Shown: piece by piece, positions 36,101 to 44,826 of the stretch
Numbering within the stretch: position 1 is the first letter of the stretch
How the letters are laid out: every line of letters begins with the position of its first letter
Assembly: GCA_947377285.1 (NCBI GenBank)
Contig: CANCFT010000019.1
Location: 1-64,000 of the forward strand
DNA length: 64,000 nt
Direction of reading: 5' to 3'
DNA from: Bacteriovoracaceae bacterium
GTDB taxonomy: Bacteria; Bdellovibrionota; Bacteriovoracia; Bacteriovoracales; Bacteriovoracaceae
Notes under the pieces: generated by a model
The model's database searches: none
Seen by the model: only the letters and a program-made list of their open reading frames with translations
What the model was told of the DNA's origin: nothing
Translations under genes and position numbers: made by a program

Positions 36101-37270
36101 ATGTCAAAAGTCCTAATGATGGCCGTGTGCCTAATCAGTATTTCTGCTCATGCAGAAACAAAATTCAATTTCAATGGAGACGCTTATGTCCGTGGCTATT
36201 TCTTAAATGGCACAGGAGCAGATCACACTCAAGCTTTTAATCAATTTTTTCGTTTAAATGTAGATGCTGCAGCTGACGAAAACCTCACTATCAAAACAGG
36301 TTTAGTTCTCTCTTCTGAAACTTGGCAAGGAGACACCCATACAACAGGTACTACTTCTGGAGCAACTGCAGTAGGTGGAACCAATGAAGATGGTACTGGA
36401 AATGGAAATATCACTCACCTAGATCATGCCATTATTGAATATAAAAAAGATGGATGGATTACTTCTGTTGGACGTCATGCTGTAACTTCTCCAGGAAGTT
36501 TCTTAACTTCAGATGACCGCAGAGACCGAGTCCAAGTCTTAAAAGTTATGCCTAATTATGATTTGCTTGCTCTAGTCTATGATAAGAGATCAGAAGGTTC
36601 TTTATCAAATAGCAGAGATGATCTCGACATGTACTCTATTAACTATTATGGTTCAATCCCTCTTTTTAAATACGCCCTACAAACAGGTTACTGGAAATCT
36701 AAGACGCCTGTTACTTTAGATAATATTAAACAATTTACTCCTCAACTTAATGGAAAATTATTAGGTATTGAATACAATGCTTATTATACAATTCTTTGGG
36801 GTGGATCCGTCCTTTATAAAACTGATCACCATTCTGCAGCACTTCGCTTAACTAAAGATCTTGAAATTGTAAAAGTTGATTACCAATCTGTATTTACAAA
36901 AAGAGGTGGATTGATAGCTGGTGGGTTTGATACTTTATCAAGTATTATTAACAACAACCCTGATCATAACCAATCTTCAATTAAATTAAGAAATATTGGA
37001 CAAGGTTTTGGAAATAAAACTGGAGATGAATGGCTACATATGCTTAAATTTTCTAAAAATATCACGACAGAATTTTCGGCCAGTATCGGTGGTGGTTACG
37101 CAAAAGTACTTCCAACTTTTGTTTCTACTAAAATTGAAAATGATACTGTTCTTGATGTAACTGCAAAATATACTTTTTCTAAAAGTTTAAATCTCGCAGC
37201 TGCTTACGGAAAATTCTTTGGTGACAACAAAGACCACGCAGGAAGTTTAACTCTGCTTGCTAATTTTTAA
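36101..37270 (+). CDS. Outer-membrane barrel/porin-like protein
   Basis: 389 aa. Signal peptide SKVLMMAVCLISISAHAETK, followed by alternating beta strands with Gly/Asn/Asp turns. The C-terminus ends in Phe (SLTLLANF), and INYYGSIPLFKYALQTGYW is typical of alginate-export or phosphate-porin-like barrels. Start at 36101: AAGGGG is 7 bases upstream, whereas the ATG at 36095 is too close to it. A terminator follows at 37288. It may be a general diffusion channel; substrate unknown. Confidence 0.75.
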   Translation: MSKVLMMAVCLISISAHAETKFNFNGDAYVRGYFLNGTGADHTQAFNQFFRLNVDAAADENLTIKTGLVLSSETWQGDTHTTGTTSGATAVGGTNEDGTGNGNITHLDHAIIEYKKDGWITSVGRHAVTSPGSFLTSDDRRDRVQVLKVMPNYDLLALVYDKRSEGSLSNSRDDLDMYSINYYGSIPLFKYALQTGYWKSKTPVTLDNIKQFTPQLNGKLLGIEYNAYYTILWGGSVLYKTDHHSAALRLTKDLEIVKVDYQSVFTKRGGLIAGGFDTLSSIINNNPDHNQSSIKLRNIGQGFGNKTGDEWLHMLKFSKNITTEFSASIGGGYAKVLPTFVSTKIENDTVLDVTAKYTFSKSLNLAAAYGKFFGDNKDHAGSLTLLANF

Positions 37271-37287
37271 TAAATTACCTAAATAAT

Positions 37288-37313
37288 GGGCACTTTTCAA
37301 GAAGTGCCCTTTT
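37288..37313 (+). terminator. Rho-independent terminator after the porin-like gene
   Basis: GGGCACTT (37288-37295) pairs with AAGTGCCC (37302-37309) across a 6-base loop and is followed by TTTTC. It is 18 bases after the porin stop on the same strand. Confidence 0.9.
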
Positions 37314-37481
37314 CTTAAACACTTGTAATTCCTGAGTGATTTGCTTTTCTTGTCCAAACTCCAAATGCCTATTATTCTGTCGAAAGCTCGAAAAAACTTG
37401 TGAGTTTTCTGTTGAACGTACGCTCATTGTTGAACACAGTTGTTAAGAAAAACTCGCGACCAGAATATGGAAATATTAGTT

Positions 37482-38129
37482 ATGATTCATGCATTAAAAA
37501 GATCAAAAGTTTTAGTTCTCTCGGCCGTAATGACTTTAGGAATTTTTTCTACGTCTTGTGGAAATGGTACTAGCTCTTCCAACATTTCTATCCCTGGTGT
37601 TTCAAAATCATCAATTACACTTGGAACAGATTCTGTTTTAATTTCATTCGTTTTCGATGCTATCCAATTAGACGGAGGACTTCGGTATAATATTCCTAAA
37701 TACCCAAATTCTTACTTAGAAATTTCACCTGATCTTCAATCATCTGGAACTTTAATGTCTATTAATCTTTCAATTAAAGATGTTGGCAATTCAGGATTAC
37801 AATTATTAGATCCACAAACTCTTCCAGGTGGCAGAGCTCTTCCAGGAGTGGCAAGTGGACGTTTGCCAGCTGTTGCCTTCACGATTGCTAAGTTTAAAGG
37901 AATGAGCTTTTACGTAGCTCCGAAATTATTTGGTGTATTTATTCCACTTAATAACTTAGGCATTGGAAATTCTATTATTACTGCAAGATACTTTGTAAGC
38001 AGTACTCGAGTTGGTAATATTTCATTAGTTGGTGCAGATGCTAATGGTGAAAATTCTGGTCTATTACTTATGCTAGATCTAAGCAGCACTATCGCTCAAA
38101 AAACAATTCAAAAAGCAGCTCTTAAATAA
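37482..38129 (+). CDS. Lipoprotein of unknown function
   Basis: 215 aa from the ATG at 37482. Signal (ALKRSKVLVLSAVMTLGIFS) with lipobox FSTSC, then a Ser/Asn-rich stretch and a beta-rich, hydrophobic mature part (VFDAIQLDGGLRYN, PGGRALPGVASGRLPAVAF). No family is recognised. The start is uncertain: in-frame TTG at 37440 and ATG at 37467 lie upstream. The SD is weak. It ends before a strong terminator. Confidence 0.7.
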   Translation: MIHALKRSKVLVLSAVMTLGIFSTSCGNGTSSSNISIPGVSKSSITLGTDSVLISFVFDAIQLDGGLRYNIPKYPNSYLEISPDLQSSGTLMSINLSIKDVGNSGLQLLDPQTLPGGRALPGVASGRLPAVAFTIAKFKGMSFYVAPKLFGVFIPLNNLGIGNSIITARYFVSSTRVGNISLVGADANGENSGLLLMLDLSSTIAQKTIQKAALK

Positions 38130-38147
38130 TTAAGTGCAATTGATCAA

Positions 38148-38176
38148 AGCCCCAAATCAAAATTTGGGGCTTTTTT
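38148..38176 (+). terminator. Rho-independent terminator after the lipoprotein gene
   Basis: AGCCCCAAAT (38148-38157) pairs with ATTTGGGGCT (38162-38171) over a 4-base loop, followed by a T run to 38176. The stem ends at the stop codon of the convergent gene, whose minus-strand T run is too short for efficient termination in that direction. Confidence 0.92.
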
Positions 38177-39779
38177 ATTTCGACTTGCTAATCGGTTTTT
38201 TTATCAAGAAAATTTGCCATTGATTTTTAGTGCTTGAATCATTTTTTAATTCAATATAGACAGGCTTTTCTTTTTTTTCAAGATCGTTATTAACGAAAAA
38301 TTTCTCACCTAAAACAGTCGTTATATTATAGAGTCCCTGGTGATTTTCAGTATCGATTAAATACTTAAGAAATATTAAACCCATCGGCGCTTCACGGCTG
38401 CCAAGGTTATCATAAGATTTCATATCATTGAGCGCTGTTCTCGTTTGGAACTTTTTAATTGGATTTGCCAAGTCTGCAATCATTTGTTGCGAGAATTCAA
38501 AATCATCACGAAACTTATCCATATCTAAAGCGATTGAATCTGGAGATTTTTCTTCAAATTCTAAAACTGATTTTTCAAACTCACTTAATTCTGGTTTTGC
38601 TGGTGGAGCTATGGCCACAACTTCCTTAACTGGTACTATGACCGGAGCAACAACTTTTGGCACAACTTTCTCAATGACTACCTTTTTAGGTTTAGGTTTT
38701 GGTAAATTTTTCACTAAAGGTTGAACCTTTGGTGGTTTGAGAGCAACTAAAAAATCACTTAATCCTTTTATATCAAATTCTTTTAGGGCCCCTGGTAAAA
38801 ACAATTCACCTTGGAGGTAACGGCTCCCCTTTCTAACTAAGTGGGAATAAACTAAAGGGAACTGACGACCTAAACTATTATAACGAATTTCCTTAGGTGA
38901 AAAGATTTTTACATATCGGCGTAAACAATCTTCACCCATTCCGCTCTTATTGATTAAATTAAACGCGTTGGATTTTTCAATAAGTTCAGTTGCTTTTTCA
39001 ACATAAGAAGTTCCAAAAAGAGAATCCTTTTCAGAGCAAATATTTTGAATTAATTCTTTATCACCTTTGCATATATTTCCAAGTGCATATTTCACTTCAT
39101 CAAGTGAAAGCCCCTTGCAATTTTTCCCTTCACTTAAACACCAATCTTGTAATCTCGACTTAACAGGATCAATGGTTAGTAATGTTGAGTGATGAAAATT
39201 ATCCAACCAGGTTACTAGTTCTTTTTTGTTAAAACTATTACTTGTTATTTTTGAAATTTCATTAGAAAAAACAGCAGAAGCTCTTTCATGAAATTTTTTC
39301 ATATCATCACTTTGAGGTCTACACTTTCCAAAAATCTCGTCAAAAGATAATGAACAAATATTTTTTCCTGCATTAAGTTCTGACGATAAGTTGTGATTAA
39401 GCTTAATTGATTCAAAAAGGTAACTAATACTTAAAAGCCGGTATAAATATCGAATATATTCAATACTTTCACCCAGTGTAATATCAGGACATGTCGATTT
39501 TTCAATAATTTTTTGTGACCAAAAATTTTCTAAATCTAGTGTTTCTACTTGAATTTGAGCATTAAAATAATTTTCTTTAAATTTGTCCTCAAGTAACTTC
39601 AAAGTTCCATTTTGAGTATCTAGACGGGCCCGCGGATCAGTTGCGCCAATGTAGTTCTCTGTTTTTTTTTCGCCTAAAAAAAGATTATTGTAATAACTAT
39701 CAAGAAAATCATTTTCATTTGCAAAACAAGAGTGTTGAAATTGTATAAAAAGAATGAAGAGCAGTAATAATTTTTTCAT
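38175..39779 (-). CDS. Large secreted protein of unknown function, downstream of TRAP genes
   Basis: 534 aa with a signal peptide (MKKLLLLFILFIQFQHSCFA). The first 330 residues are helical with several cysteines (SEGKNCKG, GNICKG, QNICSEK). A Pro/Lys/Val linker (KPKPKKVVIEKVVPKVVAPV) separates it from a C-terminal domain of about 130 residues. No family is recognised. It follows dctM by 17 bases in the same direction, so it is probably co-transcribed with the TRAP genes. Confidence 0.65.
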   Translation of the reverse strand: MKKLLLLFILFIQFQHSCFANENDFLDSYYNNLFLGEKKTENYIGATDPRARLDTQNGTLKLLEDKFKENYFNAQIQVETLDLENFWSQKIIEKSTCPDITLGESIEYIRYLYRLLSISYLFESIKLNHNLSSELNAGKNICSLSFDEIFGKCRPQSDDMKKFHERASAVFSNEISKITSNSFNKKELVTWLDNFHHSTLLTIDPVKSRLQDWCLSEGKNCKGLSLDEVKYALGNICKGDKELIQNICSEKDSLFGTSYVEKATELIEKSNAFNLINKSGMGEDCLRRYVKIFSPKEIRYNSLGRQFPLVYSHLVRKGSRYLQGELFLPGALKEFDIKGLSDFLVALKPPKVQPLVKNLPKPKPKKVVIEKVVPKVVAPVIVPVKEVVAIAPPAKPELSEFEKSVLEFEEKSPDSIALDMDKFRDDFEFSQQMIADLANPIKKFQTRTALNDMKSYDNLGSREAPMGLIFLKYLIDTENHQGLYNITTVLGEKFFVNNDLEKKEKPVYIELKNDSSTKNQWQIFLIKKPISKSK

Positions 39780-39796
39780 TTTTTCAACAACTTTTA

Positions 39797-41059
39797 TTAG
39801 TTAAACCAAAATAAACTCATACTTGGAATATAGGTGATTAATAATAAAGCCACGACTAGCAAAACTAAAAACGGAATTGAAGCACTATAAAGATCTGTAA
39901 TTGGCTTTTTAAATCGATTGCTGGCAATAAAAAGATTTATTCCAACGGGTGGATGTAAATAACCAATTTCTAAATTAGTTAAAAAGATAATTGCTAAATG
40001 TACAGGATCTACACCAAAATCATGGGCAACTGGAATAATGAGTGGGACTACTACAATAATGGCGCTGAAAATGTCCATTACACAACCCACTATTAAGAGA
40101 AAAACATTTAAGAAGAAAAGAAACGAATACTTATTTGTGAGATAAGTTTTCATCAAAGCGAAAATCTTCATTGGTACATCTTCATCAACCATAAAATTAG
40201 TGAATGCAAGGGCGCAACAAAGTACTAATAAGATACCGGCCACTAGGCTCATCGTTTCTATAGACACACGTGGTATATCTTTTTTTATTGATAAATCTTT
40301 ATAGATAAAAACTTCTATTATAAAAATATACAAGGCCGTAAATGCTGCAGCTTCAGTGACTGTAACAAATCCACCATATATTCCAACTAAAACAGCTATC
40401 GGAAGGATAGCTTCTAGCCAAGATTGTCTTAATGCAGTAATAAAATCTTTTAAAATAAATTTTTTGCGTGCATCTTTTTTGGGGCTATTGTAAACCGACC
40501 AACATGACAGAATAAAAATAATTAAAAAACCAGGAACAATTCCCGCTTTGAAAAGTTTATCAATATCAACCTTGGCCATTAATCCATAAAGTATAATCGG
40601 TAACGATGGAGGAAACAATAAACCTAATGATCCTGAAGCTGTTATTGCGCCTAATGTATATTTTTCTGAATATCCTTCTTTAATTAAAATTGGGTAAATC
40701 ACTCCTCCTAGAGCAATAATGGTCACTCCTGAAGCTCCTGTAAATGCCGTAAAAAATGCACAAACAATTAGTGTAACAATCGATATCCCGCCAGGAAGCC
40801 AACCCAAACCAGTTTCAGCGAGCCTCATCAATCTTTTGGGTGACTGACTTTCTGCCATCAAGTAACCTGCAAAAGTAAATAACGGGATTGTCATTAAAGT
40901 TGGTGCAGAAGAAATTCTATACATCTCTTGAGCAACAGCAGAAACCTCAACACCTGAAAAAGAAAATGCAACAAGTGCTGCTAATCCCATAATGATAAAT
41001 AATGGGACTCCAATACTTGCCAGTAAGCAAATCCCTAATGTAGCAAGCCAACCCATCAT
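39797..41059 (-). CDS. dctM: TRAP transporter large permease (DctM)
   Basis: 420 aa, about twelve hydrophobic segments. Motifs include PLFTFAGYLMAES, the ASGVTIIALGGVIYPIL region, GSLGLLFPPSLPIILYG and the C-terminal LTNLEIGYLHPPVGINLFI. It is the transport subunit of a tripartite, sodium-driven uptake system. It overlaps the dctQ stop by four bases and follows dctP. Confidence 0.95.
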   Translation of the reverse strand: MMGWLATLGICLLASIGVPLFIIMGLAALVAFSFSGVEVSAVAQEMYRISSAPTLMTIPLFTFAGYLMAESQSPKRLMRLAETGLGWLPGGISIVTLIVCAFFTAFTGASGVTIIALGGVIYPILIKEGYSEKYTLGAITASGSLGLLFPPSLPIILYGLMAKVDIDKLFKAGIVPGFLIIFILSCWSVYNSPKKDARKKFILKDFITALRQSWLEAILPIAVLVGIYGGFVTVTEAAAFTALYIFIIEVFIYKDLSIKKDIPRVSIETMSLVAGILLVLCCALAFTNFMVDEDVPMKIFALMKTYLTNKYSFLFFLNVFLLIVGCVMDIFSAIIVVVPLIIPVAHDFGVDPVHLAIIFLTNLEIGYLHPPVGINLFIASNRFKKPITDLYSASIPFLVLLVVALLLITYIPSMSLFWFN

Positions 41060-41568
41060 ATATCACCCGTTTTTTTTATCACTGCATCTTTATCAAAACT
41101 TAAAATAAAAAGTGTAAAAAACCGAATTGCTATTAATCCAAGACCTATGGGAATCATTGAAACTAAATATCCACTTCCAATTCCCCAAAATTCAATTTTA
41201 CTAAATTCCATTTCAACTTTAGTGAAGTCAATTCCTGATTTAATAAGCCAAATTAAAACCAAAGCTGAGGATAATAAGATAATTCTATTCACAAATACTT
41301 TGGCTTTTTCATACCCTTTAATTTCTAAAAATTTGCTAATAAGATCAATCCCGATATGATTGCCACGCCCTGTGGCCACGACTCCACCTAGAAAAGTTGA
41401 GAGGAGTACCAAGTGGCGAACGAATGGGTCAATCCAAGATAAATTCAGATGAAACCAACGCAGGATAATTGTTCCTGAACTGCAAAATAAAATGGCAAGA
41501 ATACTTGCTACCAACAAGATGGAAGCAAATTTTTCAACGGCCCAGTCTAATTTTTTTATCGTATTCAT
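41056..41568 (-). CDS. dctQ: TRAP transporter small permease (DctQ)
   Basis: 170 aa, four hydrophobic helices, with the family segment GGVVATGRGNHIGIDLIS near residue 63. It forms the membrane complex with DctM. Between dctP and dctM; overlaps dctM by four bases. Confidence 0.92.
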   Translation of the reverse strand: MNTIKKLDWAVEKFASILLVASILAILFCSSGTIILRWFHLNLSWIDPFVRHLVLLSTFLGGVVATGRGNHIGIDLISKFLEIKGYEKAKVFVNRIILLSSALVLIWLIKSGIDFTKVEMEFSKIEFWGIGSGYLVSMIPIGLGLIAIRFFTLFILSFDKDAVIKKTGDI

Positions 41569-41582
41569 ACTTTCAAGACCTC

Positions 41583-42560
41583 TTATTTTTTCTTTAGCTC
41601 TGCTTCTAATTTTTCGAGAGCAATATTTGAGAATAATTTTCCTTGAAGTTTTTTAATAATTTCTTGGCGGTAACTTTGAGCTTGTTTAATATCAGCGTCG
41701 CTAAATTTTAAAAATTCAATTTTTTGAGCTCTCATACTATTGAAAGCATCTTCATTATCCTTTAAATTTGTTGTATTTATTTCACCTTCATATTTCTTAG
41801 AAATTTCGCTAACAATTTTTTGGTCAGCAGGATTTATTTTCGCCCAAGAATCACTAGTGATCACAAAGGCTCCGATAGAATATGAAATCGGAAAATCAAT
41901 TACATATTTTATTTTGGTATTCCATTGCAATGAAATAATCCCAATTCCTGGTGCATAAGCAGCATCAATCACACCTGTTGTGAGTGAAGAAAGAACATCG
42001 GGAAGAGCAAGTGGTACGCCAATTAACTGCATGACTTCCATCATTTTATTAACTAATGGATCCCCTTCCCATGACCAAATCTTTACTGACTTTGTTGAAT
42101 TCAAATCAGGAAGTTTTTTCTGAGACACTAAATAGATTTGACCGATTTCAAAAGTTGCTAAATTTTTAAACTTATTTTTTTCAAAATTTGCATTAAAAAA
42201 TGGAGTTAAAGCTTGCAAAGTCCGAAGTGCTTTTTCACGATTTTGGTTAAAGTTAAAAGGAATTTCCATTACCCGCACATCACCATTTATATCGCCTAAC
42301 GTTTTCCCAGTAAATATTCCACCGTGCAGCTGCCCTATGCGAATTTTTCTTAAGACATCTTGCTCATCACCTTGAGAGCCACCATAATATATTTTTATTT
42401 CAACATTACCTTTGGTTGCTTCTTTGATTTCCCCAGTCATTTTTTTAATAATTTTAGCCCAGCCTGTGCCTTCTGGAACGAGTACTCCGATTTTAATTGG
42501 AGAAGCAAACAGAGAGGTTGTAGTTAACAAAAGGCAAGCAAGTAGTATTTTTTTCATCAT
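41583..42560 (-). CDS. dctP: TRAP transporter substrate-binding protein (DctP-type)
   Basis: 325 aa with a signal peptide (MMKKILLACLLLTTTSLFAS). The mature protein has the DctP fold: IKIYYGGSQGDEQDVLRKIR, GDVRVMEIPFNF, KIWSWEGDPLVNKMMEVM and ALPDVLSSLTTGVIDAAYAP. The binding-site Arg expected for carboxylates is not clear, consistent with the TatP subgroup that works with TatT. Ligand unknown. It starts 42 bases after the TatT gene. Confidence 0.92.
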   Translation of the reverse strand: MMKKILLACLLLTTTSLFASPIKIGVLVPEGTGWAKIIKKMTGEIKEATKGNVEIKIYYGGSQGDEQDVLRKIRIGQLHGGIFTGKTLGDINGDVRVMEIPFNFNQNREKALRTLQALTPFFNANFEKNKFKNLATFEIGQIYLVSQKKLPDLNSTKSVKIWSWEGDPLVNKMMEVMQLIGVPLALPDVLSSLTTGVIDAAYAPGIGIISLQWNTKIKYVIDFPISYSIGAFVITSDSWAKINPADQKIVSEISKKYEGEINTTNLKDNEDAFNSMRAQKIEFLKFSDADIKQAQSYRQEIIKKLQGKLFSNIALEKLEAELKKK

Positions 42561-42602
42561 TATTCCTTTAGTTCTTTAGTCCTCTATTCCAAGGCTATTC
42601 AT

Positions 42603-43589
42603 TTAAAAAAAGTGTTTTTCGTATTTCGTAATGAGTTCAAGTCGCTTCAAAGCTAGTGCTTGATAAAATCGCAACCGCGATTCTTGGTTCCATGTACTCA
42701 TGGATTCTTTTGGTACATCTTGAGTTGAATAAATATAAAAATTATTAAATTCTACTTGTCGCTTTTTTAAAAAATCAATTTGTTGATCAAATCCTGCTCT
42801 GTCATTTTGAGGAATGAGATAGTATTGCAAATAGCTAGTTCTAATAAGCCAATTATGTGGATGATTCGCAATTGCTCGAAGAAATATTTCTTTTCCTTTT
42901 TCTGGATTTCCACCAAGCATCTTAGGTCTTCCAGCTTCAAAAGCGCCGTAAAAAATATCACACATTCCGTAATTAATTTTTGGGTCTTTCATGCAAACCC
43001 AATCAAACATAGATTTAGCGGCCGTAAGTTGAGCAACCATCGAAATATTATCTCGTTGTAAATTAATTAATCCTGCAAAAGATTGAGCTGTAAATAAAAC
43101 TGTGTCTAAATTTCTTTTTTCATTTGATAAGCGTCTATCAAAAAGATGAGCAATCCCTTGAGGTTCATTCATTCTCGAAAGAATTTCATTCAGTTCAATT
43201 TTATGAGCTTTTAAGTATCTAAGTCCAAAGTTAAAGGCCCTGGTATAATTAAAGAGTGCTTGTGAAATTCCCATTTCACTTTTTAATTCACCCCAATCTT
43301 CATTGTGCATTTCTGTTTCATTTATTGCGAATGCAAACCCCGCATAACCTTTTGTTAGTGTGGCAAGGATATCTAAATTCTCTGGTGATTGAGACAAAAG
43401 TCCTTCCATCAAAATTAAATTACCAGGAACACCTGACTTAAAAAGCTCGTAATTGGATTCTGCCTCAACTTCATTGCTGGCACTATAGAGAAGTCCGGAT
43501 GAAGTATTGATTGCCATTTTATTGAAAGAACAGGAAGAAAGTGAAAGTAATAGTATGAGTAGGTAAAAAATAGGGCAAGGCCGCTTCAT
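42603..43589 (-). CDS. TatT: TPR-type lipoprotein associated with a TRAP transporter
   Basis: 328 aa. Lipobox LSSC (Cys20), then a helical TPR-like array (SQSPENLDILATLTKGYAGF, DWVCMKDPKINYGMCDIFYG, RPKMLGGNPEKGKEIFLRAI). This is the PF16811-type T component, known from the Treponema pallidum TatT-TatP system, where it forms a trimer that binds the periplasmic substrate protein. First in the order TatT, DctP, DctQ, DctM, unknown secreted protein. The transported compound (probably hydrophobic or a small organic acid) is not known. Confidence 0.87.
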   Translation of the reverse strand: MKRPCPIFYLLILLLSLSSCSFNKMAINTSSGLLYSASNEVEAESNYELFKSGVPGNLILMEGLLSQSPENLDILATLTKGYAGFAFAINETEMHNEDWGELKSEMGISQALFNYTRAFNFGLRYLKAHKIELNEILSRMNEPQGIAHLFDRRLSNEKRNLDTVLFTAQSFAGLINLQRDNISMVAQLTAAKSMFDWVCMKDPKINYGMCDIFYGAFEAGRPKMLGGNPEKGKEIFLRAIANHPHNWLIRTSYLQYYLIPQNDRAGFDQQIDFLKKRQVEFNNFYIYSTQDVPKESMSTWNQESRLRFYQALALKRLELITKYEKHFF

Positions 43590-43959
43590 AAGTAAGCTCT
43601 CTTATGTTTATATGTGTATGGCAAAAAATACATGTTCTGCAAGATAGGATGCCCTACATATCAATGATTTACAACACTTTGAGAGGAGTCAAAGTTTGCC
43701 CCTTTCCCATCTATGACCCCGTCTATAGAAAAAAATCTGAAGTCGTGATACAATAGGCTTAAGTTTTAACTATTCACGACCGATGATTAATACTAATTCA
43801 CTCGGGAATGAAATGGTAAGGAGTACGTATTGAATACTACCAACACTTGGTAGCTTTTCTAAGACCCTAATGCATTGAGAGCGTCTCTTTGCTACAGGTT
43901 GGAAAGGTTGCCTAAATGGCTTTAAAAAACCCGAACAACTTTTAACAATGAGGACAATC
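43590..43959. other. Intergenic leader region before a small basic protein
   Basis: About 370 bases without a normal-sized gene. It separates the divergent TRAP operon and the small ORF at 43960. Seen are an inverted repeat GTCGTGA...TCACGAC (43742-43748 and 43774-43780), a hairpin CTACCAA-CAC-TTGGTAG (43837-43853), GAGAGCGTCTC, and GCC...GGC near the ORF. The uORF is listed separately. The stretch 43590-43740 holds no recognisable motif beyond likely promoters. Confidence 0.5.
43830..43853 (+). promoter_or_regulatory. Possible leader peptide ORF overlapping a hairpin
   Basis: AAGGAG (43818-43823) lies 6 bases before a TTG that opens MNTTNTW followed by TAG. The frame coincides with the perfect hairpin CTACCAA/TTGGTAG (43837-43853), followed by CTTTTCT. 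The combination of strong SD, tiny ORF and hairpin is reminiscent of an attenuator, but no second gene of a known pathway follows. Interpretation tentative. Confidence 0.35.
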
Positions 43960-44184
43960 ATGACTACTGTAATTCTAAAAAATGCACTTTTATCAAACTC
44001 AGAAACTAATCCAACAGATTCTCGGTCGTCGGCAGACGTAAATTTAAAAATGTCGACTTTTTCAATGAGTACACTTGAAGAACGAAAAGGAAATGTTGTG
44101 AAGCCATTGAGTTTAAGACCAAACCGATCTTTTAAAAAAAATTCTAGTCTTAAACCACTTGGATTAAAATCTCGACAATTTTAA
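43960..44184 (+). CDS. Small basic Ser/Asn-rich protein of unknown function
   Basis: 74 aa from the ATG at 43960 (GAGGACAATC before it gives a good SD). Ser-, Lys- and Asn-rich, with no signal peptide and no recognised family. It is convergent with maf. Likely a real gene from the SD and position after the leader, but coding support is limited. Confidence 0.45.
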   Translation: MTTVILKNALLSNSETNPTDSRSSADVNLKMSTFSMSTLEERKGNVVKPLSLRPNRSFKKNSSLKPLGLKSRQF

Positions 44185-44826
44185 TTAAGAAAAGAAATTT
44201 CGCCAATCATCCCCAAGGATAATTTTGAGTTCAGTCACAACTTTATCCAAGGGGAACCCAACTACATTTGAATAACTTCCATTGACCTTAGAAATGAATG
44301 TTAATCCTGGTCCTTGAATTCCATATGCCCCTGCTTTATCAAGAGAATCACCAGTATTTAAATATGCTTCCATTAAGTCCGGTGTGATGTCGTTAAATGT
44401 TACTTCTGTTGAATCGTAAAAAAGATGCTCTTTTATTTTTCCAGTCTGAAGGTCAGTGAATAAAAAACTCACTCCCGTAACAACCTCGTGAGTACAATCA
44501 GAAAGTATTGTAAGCGTCTCTTTGGCTTCAGTAACGTCTTTGGGTTTTCCAAAAACTTTTCCATTATAAACAACAATTGTATCGGAGGAAATGATAAATG
44601 AAGTTTTAGAAGTTAAACTTTCAGACTTTAATTTATTTAAGACGGCCCGGGCTTTTTGTGAGGCTAAATCAACTGCAATTGCATAGACGTCTTGCTCTTT
44701 TGAGACTTCTTCAATATTTGCTGTTAATATTTGAAATGGAATACCAAGCCAAGAGAGGAGTTCTTTTCTTCTCGGGCTCTGGCTTCCTAAAACTAAAGTA
44801 TAAGATTTATTTTTATCTAATTCCAT
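44185..44826 (-). CDS. maf: Maf-family nucleoside triphosphate pyrophosphatase
   Basis: 213 aa. Maf proteins hydrolyse non-canonical or excess nucleotides. Motifs: LGSQSPRRKELLSWLG, SSDTIVVYNGKVFGKPKD (catalytic Asp), STEVTFNDITPDLMEAYL and DKAGAYGIQGPG, matching the YhdE-like (dTTP/UTP) branch. Normal length. Its ATG lies within the last 14 bases of the FecR-domain gene. Confidence 0.95.
   Translation of the reverse strand: MELDKNKSYTLVLGSQSPRRKELLSWLGIPFQILTANIEEVSKEQDVYAIAVDLASQKARAVLNKLKSESLTSKTSFIISSDTIVVYNGKVFGKPKDVTEAKETLTILSDCTHEVVTGVSFLFTDLQTGKIKEHLFYDSTEVTFNDITPDLMEAYLNTGDSLDKAGAYGIQGPGLTFISKVNGSYSNVVGFPLDKVVTELKIILGDDWRNFFS

Noticed and set aside
43742..43959. c-di-GMP-I, preQ1 or SAM riboswitch
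   Set aside because: I compared the leader by eye with the core motifs of these classes and found no match in order or sequence.
43770..43961. Minus-strand 63-aa frame in the leader region
   Set aside because: No SD or signal peptide, and it covers the palindromes and the leader ORF of the opposite strand; it is likely a chance frame.
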